In this document: one piece after another, positions 25,742 to 38,223 of the stretch
Layout: every line of letters starts with the position of its first letter
How positions within the stretch are numbered: the first letter of the stretch is position 1
NCBI GenBank assembly: GCA_032622095.1
Contig: CP136061.1
Coordinates: 14,153,287-14,217,286 of the forward strand
Direction of reading: 5' to 3'
DNA length: 64,000 nucleotides
From: Siphonodentalium dalli
Lineage: Eukaryota; Mollusca; Scaphopoda; Gadilida; Siphonodentaliidae
Made by a program: the position numbers and the translations under genes
Notes under the pieces: generated by a model
What the model was told of the DNA's origin: nothing
Databases searched by the model: none
The model's input: the letters and a program-made list of their open reading frames with translations, nothing else

Positions 25742-26521
25742 ACAAAGCCTGTCTCCTGGAACGTCAACGGATATTGCTCTCCGCCTTCTCGGACAGCTTC
25801 CTATTGAACTGGAAATTCATTCACGTAAACTGTGCTTCCTAGCGGACTTGACACACATGCCCGTGGGCCACCAGGTCCCATTGCGAGTATTCATACACAA
25901 GCTCCTTTTCCACATTCATTTCGGCAAGCGTTCCTCTGGGTTTATGAGTGATATTCTGTGTATTCTCAACATATACAAGTTAAATGTTCACCTAGATGAG
26001 TTTTTAACCTCCGGTCATTTTCCAGACAAGAAGACGTGGAAATCTCTTGTGAAAAATAAGATCGCCGAGGAATACACACGCACGTGGACGCATAGAGTTT
26101 CTATGGATACTTTGCTCGGAACTGCTCATCTAGTGCACGGCGACCCTCTATCTCATAAATAACAATCTCTGTGCGCTGTATAATTGGCATTCAATTAGAT
26201 AATGTGTCCTCCACTTCACCACCATCGACATGGGGTATATGTGTGTTACTGAGCAAGTACCCACAGTATGCGACTGAACTAAGGCATTTGGCTCGACTTC
26301 TCAACAAGACGTCATATCTTAATCACATGATGTGTCACGCGTGTGACAGATTATATGATCATGGAATACATCATGCCTTATATTTGTGCTGCGGTGAAGT
26401 AATTATCGACTTCAGAGATTCCTTCCTTGACCTTGTGATCACGCGGTATGGTATTGAGACTTTCTTAAGCATAGATTTCCTACACCACGGGAACCTGATA
26501 ACAACTGTTCCTGGAAATTGA
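25742..26521 (+). pseudogene. 3' half of a LINE ORF2
   Basis: The plus strand reads IALRLLGQLPIELEIHSRKL, then DILCILNIYKLNVHLDEFL, FPDKKTWKSLVKNKI, and a Cys/His end with CHACDRLYDHGIHHALYLCC followed by DFRDSFLDLVI. This order (post-RT thumb, 'WK..V...I' block, Cys-His knuckle before 'R..F') is that of the C-terminus of CR1/RTE-like non-LTR retrotransposon polymerases. There are two frames: the first ends at 26162, the second runs 26171-26521, so one frameshift. No RT catalytic part is present; a typical 5'-truncated, dead insertion starting right after the hairpin element. Confidence 0.7.
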
Positions 26522-26782
26522 AACATAATCAACCATGGACTCTCAGACGAAATCTTCGACGGTTTTATTGCACACACAGTATCGGAGCCGCAACTTCTAT
26601 TATTATTTTAAATAAAATAACTCAATCCACATGCGTGTGAGCTCGTGTGTGAAATTACAGGACGTCCATGCAATAGACTGTCCATATAATACATATGTAC
26701 ACAACTATCCATATGTTACATGTATATAAATACACATTGTAATATAGATTCTCCCAAAGGGAGGTTATAATAATAAACTAAA
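26522..26782 (+). other. Probable LINE 3' tail
   Basis: After the ORF2 fragment the sequence is non-coding and ends with a small stem-loop CTCCCAAAGGGAG (near 26753) and AATAATAAAC. Stem-loops of this kind just before the 3' end are common in CR1/L2-type LINEs. The assignment rests on position. Confidence 0.4.
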
Positions 26783-27480
26783 CATGGGGAGCCAGCGTCA
26801 CCAAATCACCATCTTCGAACCTCATTTTGCTTTAGCCTCAACTATTATGGGAGACTTGGGATCAGATTAAAGTTACCCAGTTGAAGTTGGTAATGTTGTC
26901 CCATTGGTCACCTCAATTATTCATTTTATCGTCTGCAAATTCGGTGATACAGAAACGGAAATAAAGGGAAAAGTAAATAAACACAATATTAATTTGAGAC
27001 TACGGATATTACCCAGAAGATGAGGCCTAAACAGAATGAGGTCCCAAAATGATGTATTTGGTGATGATAGCCCGTTGTTCGGGACAGCTTACTAAATGTA
27101 CCCTTCTTTAAAAATCAGACATTTTTTAATTTCCATTTATATTTTCGTGTTTAACACAAGTTTAAGATCGTGGATTCACTCTCACGCGCCTCTGTCGGTG
27201 GAGCTCCCGTACGTTGGGGCAGCGGCCCTTTGCGGGGCTTGTTCAAAATAGTTACTCTATGACTGCATCCGACAAAAACGTGTATAAATACAGATGTGTG
27301 AAAATTTATAGATTAATACAATGAACAACATGCATATAATATAACATGTCAAACTGTATATAAATATATTAAAGAAACGATAACAACTTGTTAAAGTTCA
27401 ATTTATTTCAATAACAAAACACAAATAAAAAAAAATAAAAAAAATAAAAATAAATACAACAAACATTTGATAACATTCAT
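26783..27480. other. No gene recognised
   Basis: AT-rich sequence apart from a short GC-rich piece (27,185-27,240). No open frame of note. Confidence 0.4.
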
Positions 27481-28323
27481 GTAATATAACAGGTACATGC
27501 ATGTTTAAACTGATATTATACTTATAAATATAACATGTGTGTAATATAACAGGTACATGCATGTTTAAAATGATATTATAATTATAAATATAACATGTGT
27601 GTAATATAACAGGTACATGCATGTTTAAAATTATATTATAATTATAAATATAACATGTGTGTAATATAACAGGTACATGCATGTTTAAACTGATATTATA
27701 ATTGTAAATATAACATGTGTATAATATAACAGGTACATGCATGTTTAAAATGATATTATAATTATAAATATAACATGTGTGTAATATAACAGGTACATGC
27801 ATGTTTAAAATGATATTATAATTATAAATATAACATGTGTGTAATATAACAGGTACATGCATGTTTAAAATGATATTATAATTATAAATATAACATGTGT
27901 GTAACATAACAGGTACATGCATGTTTAAAATTATATTATAATTATAAATATAACATGTGTGTAATATAACAGGTACATGCATGTTTAAAATTATATTATA
28001 ATTATAAATATAACATGTGTGTAATATAACAGGTACATGCATGTTTGAAATGATATTATAATTATAAATATAACATGTGTGTAATATAACAGGTACATTC
28101 ATGTTTAAAATGATATTATAATTATAAATATAACATGTGTGTAATATAACAGGTACATGCATGTTTAAAATGATATTATAATTATAAATATAACATGTGT
28201 GTAATATAACAGGTACATGCATGTTTAAAATGATATTATAATTATAAATATAACATGTGTGTAATATAACAGGTACAAGCATGTTTAAAATGATATTATA
28301 ATTATAAATATAACATGTGTGTA
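27481..28323. repeat. 60-bp minisatellite, 14 copies
   Basis: Fourteen units of exactly 60 bp, each with GTAATATAACAGGTACATGC, ATGTTTAAAATGATATTATA and ATTATAAATATAACATGTGT, and few substitutions. Because the unit is 20 codons without stops on the minus strand, it yields a 294-codon ORF that has no other support. Confidence 0.95.
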
Positions 28324-28526
28324 ATTCATTGAAAACGTTGTAAAATAATTGACTTTCTATTTTATCAAATATTATATAAAATAAACAAAATTCAAAATTG
28401 AAACAGCTTTATGCCACCAAATCCTTCAATATCTACAATCCGTTCTACTTTTTCACTCCTGCTTTTGGTGGCGTCCAGCTAATGTAATCTCAAGGGACCC
28501 CCTACCCAATAATATAGCTCGTGGGC

Positions 28527-28612
28527 TCCGCACCCTTTACTGCCTCATCAGGCATGGTATGGCGACCAATACCCTGTACTGCCGCATCAGGCATGTTATG
28601 GTGACCAATAAC
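28527..28612 (+). repeat. Tandem duplication of about 40 bp
   Basis: Two copies of a unit with CT.TACTGCC.CATCAGGCAT and GGTATGGCGACCAATA, slightly diverged. Confidence 0.7.
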
Positions 28613-28889
28613 ACTATACATAAATCAACACATCATCGTGTGAATGAGGAGATCGCTCAATCTGTTCGACACGCCTAACTGCTGGTTCTCATGTTGCGCT
28701 AAAAGCGGAACTCTCTGGTTTATTTTGTCTTGATCATGTATTGATGGTGCTTGCTTCAGGGCGAACGACCAAACTAAATTCACATTAGAAGCAAACGTGC
28801 GTACACGAAACATAATTGTCACAGTGAGGTTATAAATGGCCACAAGCCAAACGGCCACACTGCCACTAATCCTAAATTAACGGCGCGCG

Positions 28890-29055
28890 TGCTTCCATCA
28901 TGATAGAACGGAATCTTCTTTGTGAAATTGAACCAGAACGCACCTCGTCACCGGACTACCTCTCCTATAATGTATTTGGACCAACATTCCATATTCATCG
29001 GATTCATTCCATTGGGAGTTGACCGGGGAAAAACAGGACCAAAGGCAACAAGATA
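28890..29055. repeat. Dispersed repeat, copy A
   Basis: Shares with 29688-29815 the order GCGCGTGCTTC, ACGGAATCTTC, GTGAAATTGAA.C, GAACGCAC, then GGACTCATTCCA and GGGAGTTGAC. Direct orientation, moderate divergence. Confidence 0.6.
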
Positions 29056-29687
29056 AAAGTACACGCGTTTTCGATTTGCGACCCTTCGCCAGACGAGAGC
29101 AGCCATTCACATTAGTTAATCTAAAGGTTTTAAGCAACTAAATAATTGAAATTATGCCCCTTCGCATTTGTGTAGGGAAACTCGAGTCAGCATAAAAAGA
29201 TACCGGCAGCTGAATGGTGTATAATATATTCTGTTGTTTAATGTGAAAGAACAAAGAAATTCATAGGCTATGTTAATTCCCGGGCCATTTGTGTGGGATT
29301 GTTCGTCAAGCGGCTACATTGGTCGCCAAATTTGGTAGGGGTGGGGGTATTTTTCTATATTAAAATTTTGTGCACAAAAGGGGGTAGTTGTGGAAATGCC
29401 AATTTATTTCCAGGAATAAGTATGGTGAGGCACCATTTCTTTTTTGACAACTTATGTCCGACATGGAGTTCTACACGCAAAAATATTTAAAGTTTGGCTC
29501 AGTACGGTAATGAATCGTGGGCATGGTTTAACCCTAACACTGTCGCCTATGGGAAATATTTAGTTGATTGTAACCTAAAAGAATGGCAGTGCTTGTTTGG
29601 TTTTAGGCCTGTCACTTCAGGCCAAACGACCAAACGGCTCCGTGACAATATGAATCGCCTCCGAACGGACAACATCAACTCACGGTG

Positions 29688-29815
29688 AAAGTGCGCGTGC
29701 TTCGATGAAACGGAATCTTCACCGTGAAATTGAATCGGAACGCACGCCACCAACCAATGATCCTTCTTGTATTGGAGCCGGACTCATTCCAATGGGGAGT
29801 TGACATTATTATTGG
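29688..29815. repeat. Dispersed repeat, copy B
   Basis: Second copy of the repeat at 28890-29055, with a shorter middle. Confidence 0.6.
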
Positions 29816-29864
29816 ACGGTGGCAAGATAGGCGATAATTTTAAAGCAATCTAGATATAAGATTA

Positions 29865-30345
29865 CAGACACTGTTTTCTATAAGAATCTGTCATTGTTCA
29901 CCGTAATGAGCTTTCATTCCTCAAATAATGTGATTATCTCTTTGATGCGAGTCTCTCATGGTGATCCTCTTATACATGAGATAAGGCACTGGCTTACAAG
30001 GTAAATGTAAATATTGTTAGGCCAAGCATGCTCTTGTCTTATATATGCGAGGCTCCCTATGCATGGGATACCAATATATATAAGATAATGCATTGACACA
30101 GTGTGTTCGCAATCTAAATCCTTAATTAAAAGTATAATTCATACATTTTTGTTTCAGTGAACATGGCTTATTTCCTGGAGACATCCCATTTGGGGATTGC
30201 CATTACGACTGGACAGTGACACGATTATAAACTGATCTCGGTATTATGAGGTTATAGTCACTGTGTCATTATATAGTAATCATCGCGTGTTCGCTGTAAC
30301 GAGGTTTTATTCCTCCAATAATGCTGATTAAATTGATGCCGTTGG
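29865..30345. repeat. Two copies of a dispersed repeat; a third lies at 33375-33475
   Basis: Each copy carries a CACTGTG-type start, a CGCGTTTTCGCT-like middle and GAGGTTTCATTCC followed by AATGATGCTGATTAAAT. Copies lie near 29870-29945, 30245-30345 and 33375-33475. A diverged relative of the 69-bp hairpin lies between the first two, near 30,015-30,100. Confidence 0.5.
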
Positions 30346-30513
30346 GCAATGAATGATTGCACGGTCGGCTCGGTCGAGGCTTTGTCCAATCCTTATGTGT
30401 GTTCAAATTCACCCGTTGTTGTTTCGCTTCCACATATCAGATATTCACAACGCATTGCAAGACTTTGCCCATAAAATCAATTTAGCTAATTATGTGCTTC
30501 GTCGTTTCTGGGG

Positions 30514-30600
30514 CCTCGGTGGCTCAGTCGGTGAGGGGTACAACACCCAGCCGCCTCGCGCTCCACCGCGGGCGATAAGTGTTCGCATTATGGACTTTGT
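30514..30600 (+). repeat. Possible tRNA-derived SINE head
   Basis: TGGCTCAGTCGG (30520-30531) fits the pol III A-box consensus exactly, within GGGCCTCGGTGGCTCAG. About 55 bases on, GTTCGCATT is only a weak B-box. No intact tRNA fold is evident. Reported as a decayed SINE promoter at low confidence. Confidence 0.3.
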
Positions 30601-30960
30601 AACTCGAAATCGTTATATGGTGGAGTTGCCAATTACTCGCCGGTGGCCGATGGTTTTCCGCACATCAGCCATTGGACTGAGTGCACACGTGCCACAGTAG
30701 CGATAGCATAGTTGGTGTGACAATTTGTTATGGTGGAGTTTGGTGACAATTGGGCGTCATAATTCATAATAGTTAGCCACGTTTCCCGCTGAGCAGTACG
30801 TTTTATTGGTATGATATAAGTGCATATTTATCTACTTATATTAATTTCATGCGTATTAAGACAGTTCCCCAATTGAGTTTGTTTTATTTTTGCGACATTT
30901 AGTTCTACGCATAAATCCGCTAACATTATAATGTGGGCCGGTGAAGCTGTGTCGGAACTG

Positions 30961-31260
30961 TTGCCCCCTGAGCATTCAGTTATATATGCGATGCCCCCTG
31001 AGCATTCAGTTATATATGCGATGCCCCCTGAGCATTCAGTTATATATGCGATGCCCCCTGAGCATTCAGTTATATATGCGATGCCCCCTGAGCATTCAGT
31101 TATATATGCGATGCTCCCTGAGCATTCAGTTATATATGCGATGCCCCCTGAGCATTCAGTTATATATGCGATGCCCCCTGAGCATTCAGTTATATATGCG
31201 ATGCCCCCTGAGCATTCAGTTATATATGCGATGCCCCCTGAGCATTCAGTTATATATGCG
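30961..31260 (+). repeat. 30-bp minisatellite, 10 copies
   Basis: Ten units of 30 bp (CCCCCTGAGCATTCAG, TTATATATGCGATG), nearly identical; one unit near 31113 has a C-to-T change. Ten codons per unit gives two long overlapping plus-strand ORFs that are repeat artefacts. Confidence 0.95.
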
Positions 31261-31369
31261 ATGCCCCCTATGGGATATGACTATATATCTGAGACTGACC
31301 GATGGTGCTTGGCGATTTGATATTTTAATTTAGTTATAATAATTATGTTTGTACTGACACCTATAGCTC

Positions 31370-31945
31370 AAATGGTCGATCGATTACGCACACTGGAATG
31401 GTCGATTGATTACGCACACTCGAATTGTCGATCGATTACGCACACTCGAATTGTCGATCGATTACGCACACTCGAATGGTCGATGGATTACGCACACTCG
31501 AATTGTCGATCGATTACGCACACTCGAATTGTCGATCGATTACGCACACTCGAATTGTCGATCGATTACGCACACTCGAATTGTCGATCGATTACGCACA
31601 CTCGAATGGTCGATCGATTACGCACACTCCAATGGTATATCGATTACGCACACTCGAATTGTCGATCGATTATGCACACTCGAATGGTCGATCGATTACG
31701 CACACTCGAATGGTCGATCGATTACGCACACTCGAATGGTCGATCGATTACGCACACTCGAATGGTCTATCGATTACGCACACTCGAATGGTCGATCGAT
31801 TACGCATACTCGAATGGTCGATCGATTACGCACACTCGAATGGTCGATCGATTACGCACACTCGAATGGTCGATCGATTACGCACACTCGAATGGTCGAT
31901 TGATTACGCAAACTCGAATGGTCGATTGATTACGCACACTCGAAT
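31370..31945 (+). repeat. 26-bp minisatellite, about 22 copies
   Basis: Unit CGATCGATTACGCACACTCG plus AATGGT, with an AATTGT variant enriched in the left half and AATGGT in the right. Because 26 is not a multiple of 3 the three frames rotate through the same peptide pattern, which explains three long overlapping ORFs. Confidence 0.95.
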
Positions 31946-32095
31946 TGAGTATGAGTGCCTGAATGTGCGGCTATCTTTGTGTCTGTATGCTTGTCAGTCG
32001 CATCGTCTATGTGTCCGGTGGTATGCATACCTACAAGAGCGACTGCATGCGCGCCTGTACGACTGATCCTGCTGATATCTCCATCGATGGCACAC

Positions 32096-32098
<3 letters not shown>

Positions 32099-32140
<42 letters not shown>
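32099..32140 (+). repeat. (TC)n microsatellite
   Basis: About 20 uninterrupted TC units. Confidence 0.98.
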
Positions 32141-32142
<2 letters not shown>

Positions 32143-32783
32143 GGGGTGGCATGGGCCTATTAATTTTCAGATCCGAGGTCAACTTTTCACGTGCAGAGGT
32201 CAAATCTGTTTTTACGCTGTGTTACGGGACTTTCATTTGAGTTCGGTGCTTACAAATCTATTCGAAACAGCGCGAATACTAAAATGCCAGTCATAATAAT
32301 GACACTGTGAGAATCTTTCGTGTTTCCTCTTTCCAACGATATATAATGCGTATGTATCCGTTTTAGTTATCTGCCTCAATTATCAAGAATAAGTGGTACT
32401 AACTCCCATCAGGACGTTAGAGGTCATAACGTTAGATCACGTTAACACTTAACCGCCGATGCATTTGACTGTTTCAGACGTCTTGGCGATATCTCGGGCA
32501 CCGATGGTAATTTATCTTTACGTTGAAACTTGATAATTAATGAGCGTGTGTATATGAGGCGCGTTTATATACTTGAGTGGAAATCAAATCGGGTTAAACT
32601 GGCGGATTGTTACGAACGAAATTTGATGCACAGGGTATCTCGGTATCCGCTGGGCCGATTTCACGGTATCCGCTGGGTCGATTTCCACCATTTTTCGGGT
32701 GTTGGTGTTGGACCCCACCTGGCCTTGACATTCAATATGGTCAATTCAAGGTCAAAGCCCGGACGAAGTCGGGTCACCTTCTA
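32141..32783. other. No gene recognised
   Basis: Unique-looking sequence with a small internal duplication, CGGTATCCGCTGGGC/TCGATTT (near 32640-32685). ORFs here have no motif. Confidence 0.4.
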
Positions 32784-32818
32784 GTATATATATATATATA
32801 GATACATATATATATAGC

Positions 32819-32899
<81 letters not shown>

Positions 32900-32918
32900 C
32901 TCTCTCTCTCTCTCTCTC
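32784..32918 (+). repeat. (TA)n followed by (TC)n
   Basis: About 110 bp of TA repeats with two short interruptions, then about 12 TC units. Confidence 0.97.
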
Positions 32919-33083
32919 CGTTGTCTGCACATAGCACTGTATGTATATGTTTGTTTGTGTGAGTGCTTAACATTGTTTATCATCTGTTTCTGTATGTAAA
33001 ATATGTTAATCTGCTGTACACATTGTATAACTGCTGTGAACTTGTACATATGTTGTAGAACTCTTCAGTAATGGAGGAAATAA

Positions 33084-33085
<2 letters not shown>

Positions 33086-33131
<46 letters not shown>
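33086..33131 (+). repeat. (TA)n microsatellite
   Basis: Uninterrupted TA run of about 23 units. Confidence 0.97.
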
Positions 33132-33134
<3 letters not shown>

Positions 33135-33544
33135 CCAAACAATATTTACATTGACCTTGCAAGTCAGTGCGTTTCCTTAGATATATAAGCGGCACTTATG
33201 GGAGACTCGCATATACAAGACTGCATCGACATAGGAACTGCAATGGTGCAACAGCGAAGCTCCCGTCATGAAAAGGTTAACGGAGAGTTGGAAATCTGTC
33301 TTCACGATTCCACATGAACTTTGATGCAAATGATTCAATTGATGAGAAATGTAAAGTAATCTCGGTATATTGAGGTTACAGACACTGTGCTATTCTATAG
33401 AAATGCTCGCGTTTTCGCTTTAATGAGGTTTCATTCCAGGAATGATGCTGATTAAATGGACGCCGTTATGTGATAAGTGATCTAAAGTCTGCGATTCGAA
33501 GACTTTGGACAAATTATTATTTGTGTAGAAATACAAGCGCTGTT

Positions 33545-34068
33545 GTTAAATAAGGATTAACTGTCATGTGGACTGTTTTTATGGAGATGTAACCGCGTGA
33601 GGTAAGTGGTCATAACTTGTGTAAAACCCGAAGTGTTTTACATACAAGTTATGACCACTTACCTCACGGTTACATCTCCATAAAAACAGTCCACATGACA
33701 GTTAATCCTTATATTTATATACATTTAGCGAAAAAGCCACGTTTGTAAATGTATTTAAATCGAAAAGTGTATCGTGACAAAACAAGCCCAAAATATCCCA
33801 TAGCACCCTTGGCAAAAGTTAAAAGGAACAATTTCTCTTTATATTGAAACCCGATGATGTATTAAGTCAATCCTGCGCGAGTCCAAATGCGCCCAAAATA
33901 TTACGCGTTCTTCTTTCCGAAACTGATGACGTGTCGATGTAATTATGAGGCTGCAGTTATGAGCTGTTGCGCGTTCACCGAGAAATAATTTCAACTAGCC
34001 ACGTGGGCGACGAATAATCGGAATGCTGGATTTAGTGATGATCACACTTAGTATGTAAATATATTCGC
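33545..34068. mobile_element. Hairpin-headed repeat element, short form
   Basis: Same head hairpin (33551-33711, arms about 70 bp, nearly perfect), same body and same end as 24280-25741, but without the GC-rich 950-bp open block. The join is at about 33,979 (TGTTGCGCGTTCACCGAG). Likely the non-autonomous form. Confidence 0.65.
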
Positions 34069-35428
34069 ATCAACGCACAGCAAAATGAAAGCGCCAAACA
34101 AGTGTACTATTTTGTCAGCATAGATATATACTAATTTAAGGATTATGGAATCTCGATTTTCAAATGTGTCAACAGTGATTTAAAATTGTCAGCCCAGTCA
34201 GAGGGCAATGGTCACAAGTGTGTATCATACTGTTGTAAACATATCACTTCCAGTGGACATTCATGCTTTCCTAGTCACATAATCCAATCAGATGGGTGGT
34301 CGGTTGCCTGTTCCAGACAGACTAATATAACCAAGATAAGCATGTGTTGTGATCAGCCATCTGGTCTGGTTGTAAGGTATCTGTAAGATGTTTTATTTGG
34401 CCAATTGTTGACACATGTTTACATTGAATTTGAGGAAACATGAACATTCAAAGTCTTAAAATTGGGATACGTTGGTAATTTCTGATCATAGGTATCACTT
34501 ATGATGTTTTATCTAGCTTGTTTAGCAGGTAGGCACACTTGGATACAGCTAAAAATTGTATATTATTTATAATTTTGTTATAGACATTTTCGAAATTTTC
34601 GATTCCATATTACTTAAACACCCAAACAAAAGTATGCCCCAGCCCTGATATATATAGTTTTGAGGATATCTCCAGATGTGGTAATGTGAATGCAATGAAA
34701 CTTAGGCAAGATAATCTATCTCACAGATGTGATAAAACATCGTCAAAATAACGGTGAGTGAATTCGCGCTTTAATTTACACCAATTGCATGGAAAGAGTC
34801 GGCTTTCCAACAATCATCGGATTCATTATGGGGTACATGTAACAGTCCTATGTACGCTGGGCATTTGGTCATGTTCAGATGCAAAATTATCGGTTAACGC
34901 CGGGTGAACCTCTTCTTGTACTTCACTTGTGTCTTCAAATGAGTTTTGCACTCTCATAACGGTTTTGCGACTTTTGAACTGAGCGCTACCTACATACAAA
35001 TGGTCCTCACCCAAACGTGCAAGCGCTCAGTGAAGTCAACATGGGAACAACAGGGAAATGTTCAGATCATAAGTTCAACACAAAAACCTACATATGGTCG
35101 TCTGTTGAATTTCTTATCTGAAACTTCCTACCTACTATATAAGGAGTATTTAGTATAGAGAGGGTTCATACGTGTGGCAGCTTGCTGTAGAGCTGCCAAC
35201 TGCCAATTGTATTCGATAATCAACCATTTCTGACGATAGCCATGGGTGACTGGCCGTTTATATGCCATAACAACAAATCAACCGTGATCAGCGTAATCAA
35301 TGAAGCGAGGCACCACACCGACCTTTAAATGATACAAGCACAGCTCTTAATGTCGAATACGTAATCGTCTTGTTCACTGTAATTTTACCCTTTGTGATGT
35401 ATTTGTTGTCAAATTTATACACCCTATA
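34069..35428. other. No gene recognised
   Basis: AT-rich single-copy-looking sequence; open frames up to 70 codons without motifs. Confidence 0.45.
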
Positions 35429-35846
35429 TGTGACCCGCCATATCAAATCCAGTCGTAAGTCGGGATTTTTTTTACCCTGTGCCAATGCATTCTCTTATAT
35501 ATGCGAGTCGACCATAGGTCGCCTCGCATATATAGGAGAATGCATTGGCCTAAACATTTTTTATCATTTTTTTTAAATAAATGTTTCTTACATTTGTTAG
35601 GACATAAAATAAAAAACATCCATTTTCCCGCAGGGAGCCACACACATATATAGAAGCATATAGAAGAGTGTCGTCTGCTCATGTTTGTCTGGGGCTCTGT
35701 ATGGGTAAAATTATAAAATTGTTAAAGAATACAAGAAAAGTTTATTAAAATTGTAAACAATTGTTAGGCCAATGCATTCTCTTATATATGCGAGGCGACC
35801 TATGGTTGACTCGCATATATAAGAGAATGCATTGGCACAGGGTAAA
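35429..35846 (+). mobile_element. Nested-hairpin MITE (family N), right end missing
   Basis: Left terminus TGTGACCCGCCATATCAAAT, then GTCGTAAGTC and a T-run, a 69-bp hairpin (35481-35549), a middle hairpin region with GGGAGCC...GGGGCTC, and a second 69-bp hairpin (35768-35836) ending in TGGCACAGGGT. The inverted right terminus seen at 61.1 kb is absent here. No coding capacity. Confidence 0.7.
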
Positions 35847-37229
35847 CATGTTTAGTAACTGGAACATGGCTTGGTCACTGTTTGGGTATCGTGTCAAGTA
35901 GGATGGTATAGTTCACGACGCGAAGCGGAATGAACTACATGTATACACACCCCACTGGGCAATATATATACGACAAGAAAATCATACTCTATTTATTAAG
36001 TTTCACCGAACAATTCGAGCTTATAACATCCATACTACATAACAGTATCACAACAACATCAATTTATGGACTGTTTGAAGTACCTTCATAAGAAGTTAAG
36101 AGAAATAAAGTACAAATCCTTTCACGGTCCGGTGTGTCCTGGTCCCTCCACGTGACCAATACAAAACTGCTAATGAGTTTATGAAAACAATATTTTACTA
36201 CATTTGGTTAAAATTGTTGACTGAAAATTTCCAAACTAAGGGAGAGTATGAATTTTCTCACACCGGGCCGAACAACCATGGTCGGCCCGGTGTGTCCTGG
36301 TCTATTGTCCGTAGTGGTGTGCATTTGTCTGGAGTTAGACCACTAGATGTTAGGATTTGTGCAATTTTCAGGTTCAAAATATATGAATATTATCATACCG
36401 GGTAGATAGAACCATGGTTTATAAATAGGCTATTATGCCTGTGAACACTTATAGGTGCAATGAGGGAATGAAATTTTGCAAAAACCTTTGGTCTGATTCA
36501 AAGGGTGTTTTGGTTTGATTCCAGGCGGGGTGAAAAAGGAATTATGCACGACCTTGTCTCTGGTTTGATTCAAGGGCGGGGGGTGCAGATGGAATTATCA
36601 AGGTGGACACCCCCAACGGAGACTCTCTAGCCACGTCCCTGCACATACATATTACATAATAATGACGACAATTATGGATAATTCTGTCGTATATTGTGGG
36701 CGATTGCATAATCTGGCAAGACTGTCTTCCTGCCGAAATCGAATTGAAATGAAATTGCGGACTGAAAGGGTCTTGAAGTGGTAGCGTCGTGGTTGATGTG
36801 AGGTCCAACTTTAGGAACCCCTCTTCCCCCATCAGCATAACGTCTATCAGGTCATCCATGATAACAACGAACTGAATTTCCACCACATATGACCTGGCAT
36901 TTATACCTGTATTGTCATAATATATCACGAGCATCCCGGGCCGTACCTTGCAACTGGTCGAATTATTGACAATATAAACAGGTCATTATTATATGGCATT
37001 GTTGCAAATGAGACGATATGTGAAGTATTAAGAGACTGTATACCAAACACACGCTTTGATTTGTAAAAGTGGTACGAAATAATGATGGTAAGAGTTCGTC
37101 AAAACTCTTACGCGTAGTCGTTTTGCGAAAGGACGTTTTGGCCATACGGATAGACTTACGACTACGAATAGCTATCCGTATTCGTAATCGTAAACGTGAG
37201 GGTGCGAAAGGTCTCTATTGTGGTGTACA
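35847..37229. other. No gene recognised; a small perfect hairpin
   Basis: 36259-36294 is a 36-bp hairpin (CACACCGGGCCGA / TCGGCCCGGTGTG) whose right half reads on into TGTCCTGG, a string also seen near 36,130. A minus-strand ORF at 36542-36934 (130 codons) has no motif I recognise. Confidence 0.4.
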
Positions 37230-37588
37230 TCCAGCCAGTCGCCGTCATTGTTGTTTCGTTTCCATCAGCATGTCCATAGTTGGTATTTGTAGGTTATTGC
37301 GTTGGACAGCCAGCACGTCATTGCCTCATTTCCATCAGCATGCCCATAGTGGGTATATGTAGGCCGTTGTGTTGTACAGCCAATATGTCGCTGCCTCGTT
37401 TCCATCAGCATGCCCATAGCGGTATAACTATGAAGCTTATTATGTTGAACAGCCATCATGTGGCCGCCATTATTGCCTTGTTTCCATCAGCATGCCCATT
37501 GTGGTATATATATATATGATATTGTGTATCACCGCGAGCATGTCGCTGCCTCGTTTTCATCAGCATGCCCATATAGTGGATATATGTA
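37230..37588 (+). repeat. About 70-bp minisatellite, left of the large element
   Basis: The core TTTCCATCAGCATGCCCATA recurs at 37262, 37332, 37402, 37483 and 37558, followed by GTATATGTAGG and TGTGTTG.ACAGCC. The array is broken at 37588 by the large element and resumes at 51131. Confidence 0.85.
37583..37588 (+). repeat. Left target-site duplication TATGTA
   Basis: TATGTA immediately precedes the AGAAG terminus and recurs at 51131-51136 right after the CTTCT terminus. Removing the element plus one copy restores the minisatellite (…GGATATATGTAGGTTG…). Confidence 0.9.
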
Positions 37589-37924
37589 AGAAGAATAGAT
37601 GCCTCGTTGGATTCACATCTAAAAATAGAATCTTTGGGGTCTAAAATTGGTTGTGGGTGTCTCGTTACCTTCACATCTAAAAATAGAATCTTTGGGTCTA
37701 AAAATTGTTTGAGGGTAAAATTGTTTGAGGGTAAAATTGGTTGTACTAAAATATTCCCAAAATATCAAAACCCAAAAAAAAAATTTCAAAACTTCCAAAA
37801 ATTATTTTTTCCAAAAAATTTCAAAATCCCAAAACTTCAAAAATTTTAAAACCCCCAAAATTTCAAAAGAACAAATTTCAAAACCCCTCAAAATTAGTTC
37901 TCTAAAAAAAAAAGTTTAAATAAA
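37589..37924 (+). repeat. Left terminal inverted repeat
   Basis: 336 bp, matching the complement of 50796-51130 with only a few differences (e.g. 37619/51100 and 37872/50848). It contains two tandem copies of TTCACATCTAAAAATAGAAT plus CTTTGGG, then an A-rich half. Lys-rich ORFs in it come from the A-runs. Confidence 0.92.
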
Positions 37925-38223
37925 AAAATTTATAACGAGTTTACGGTTTCTGATAATCTCGATATTAAAAAAATGTCGAATGATAAATTATTTGCGTGTA
38001 ATATCTTTCGTTATTTTTTTTTGTTCAAATATTTGTCATGAAATTATTAATCGATGTGTATGGACAGTCGCTGTAATGTTGGACATTGTGACCATCGATA
38101 TGAATGCATACATTCCAGTGTTTTATCGGACGCAGTTCATATAATTGTCATACCTGAAAATAGACACTATTACTTTTACATAAATAATAAAGAGTGTTTA
38201 TTCTTTACTTCTCTCTATCCCAT

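Noticed and set aside
27398-28282. 294-codon minus-strand ORF
   Set aside because: Encoded wholly by the 60-bp minisatellite plus an A/T-rich edge.
32099-32140. Ser-Leu or Arg-Glu repeat proteins across the TC run
   Set aside because: Simple-sequence translation on opposite strands.
37607-37919. Lys/Phe-rich ORFs in the terminal repeats
   Set aside because: Produced by A-runs in the TIR; no motif and present only because stops are rare in that composition.
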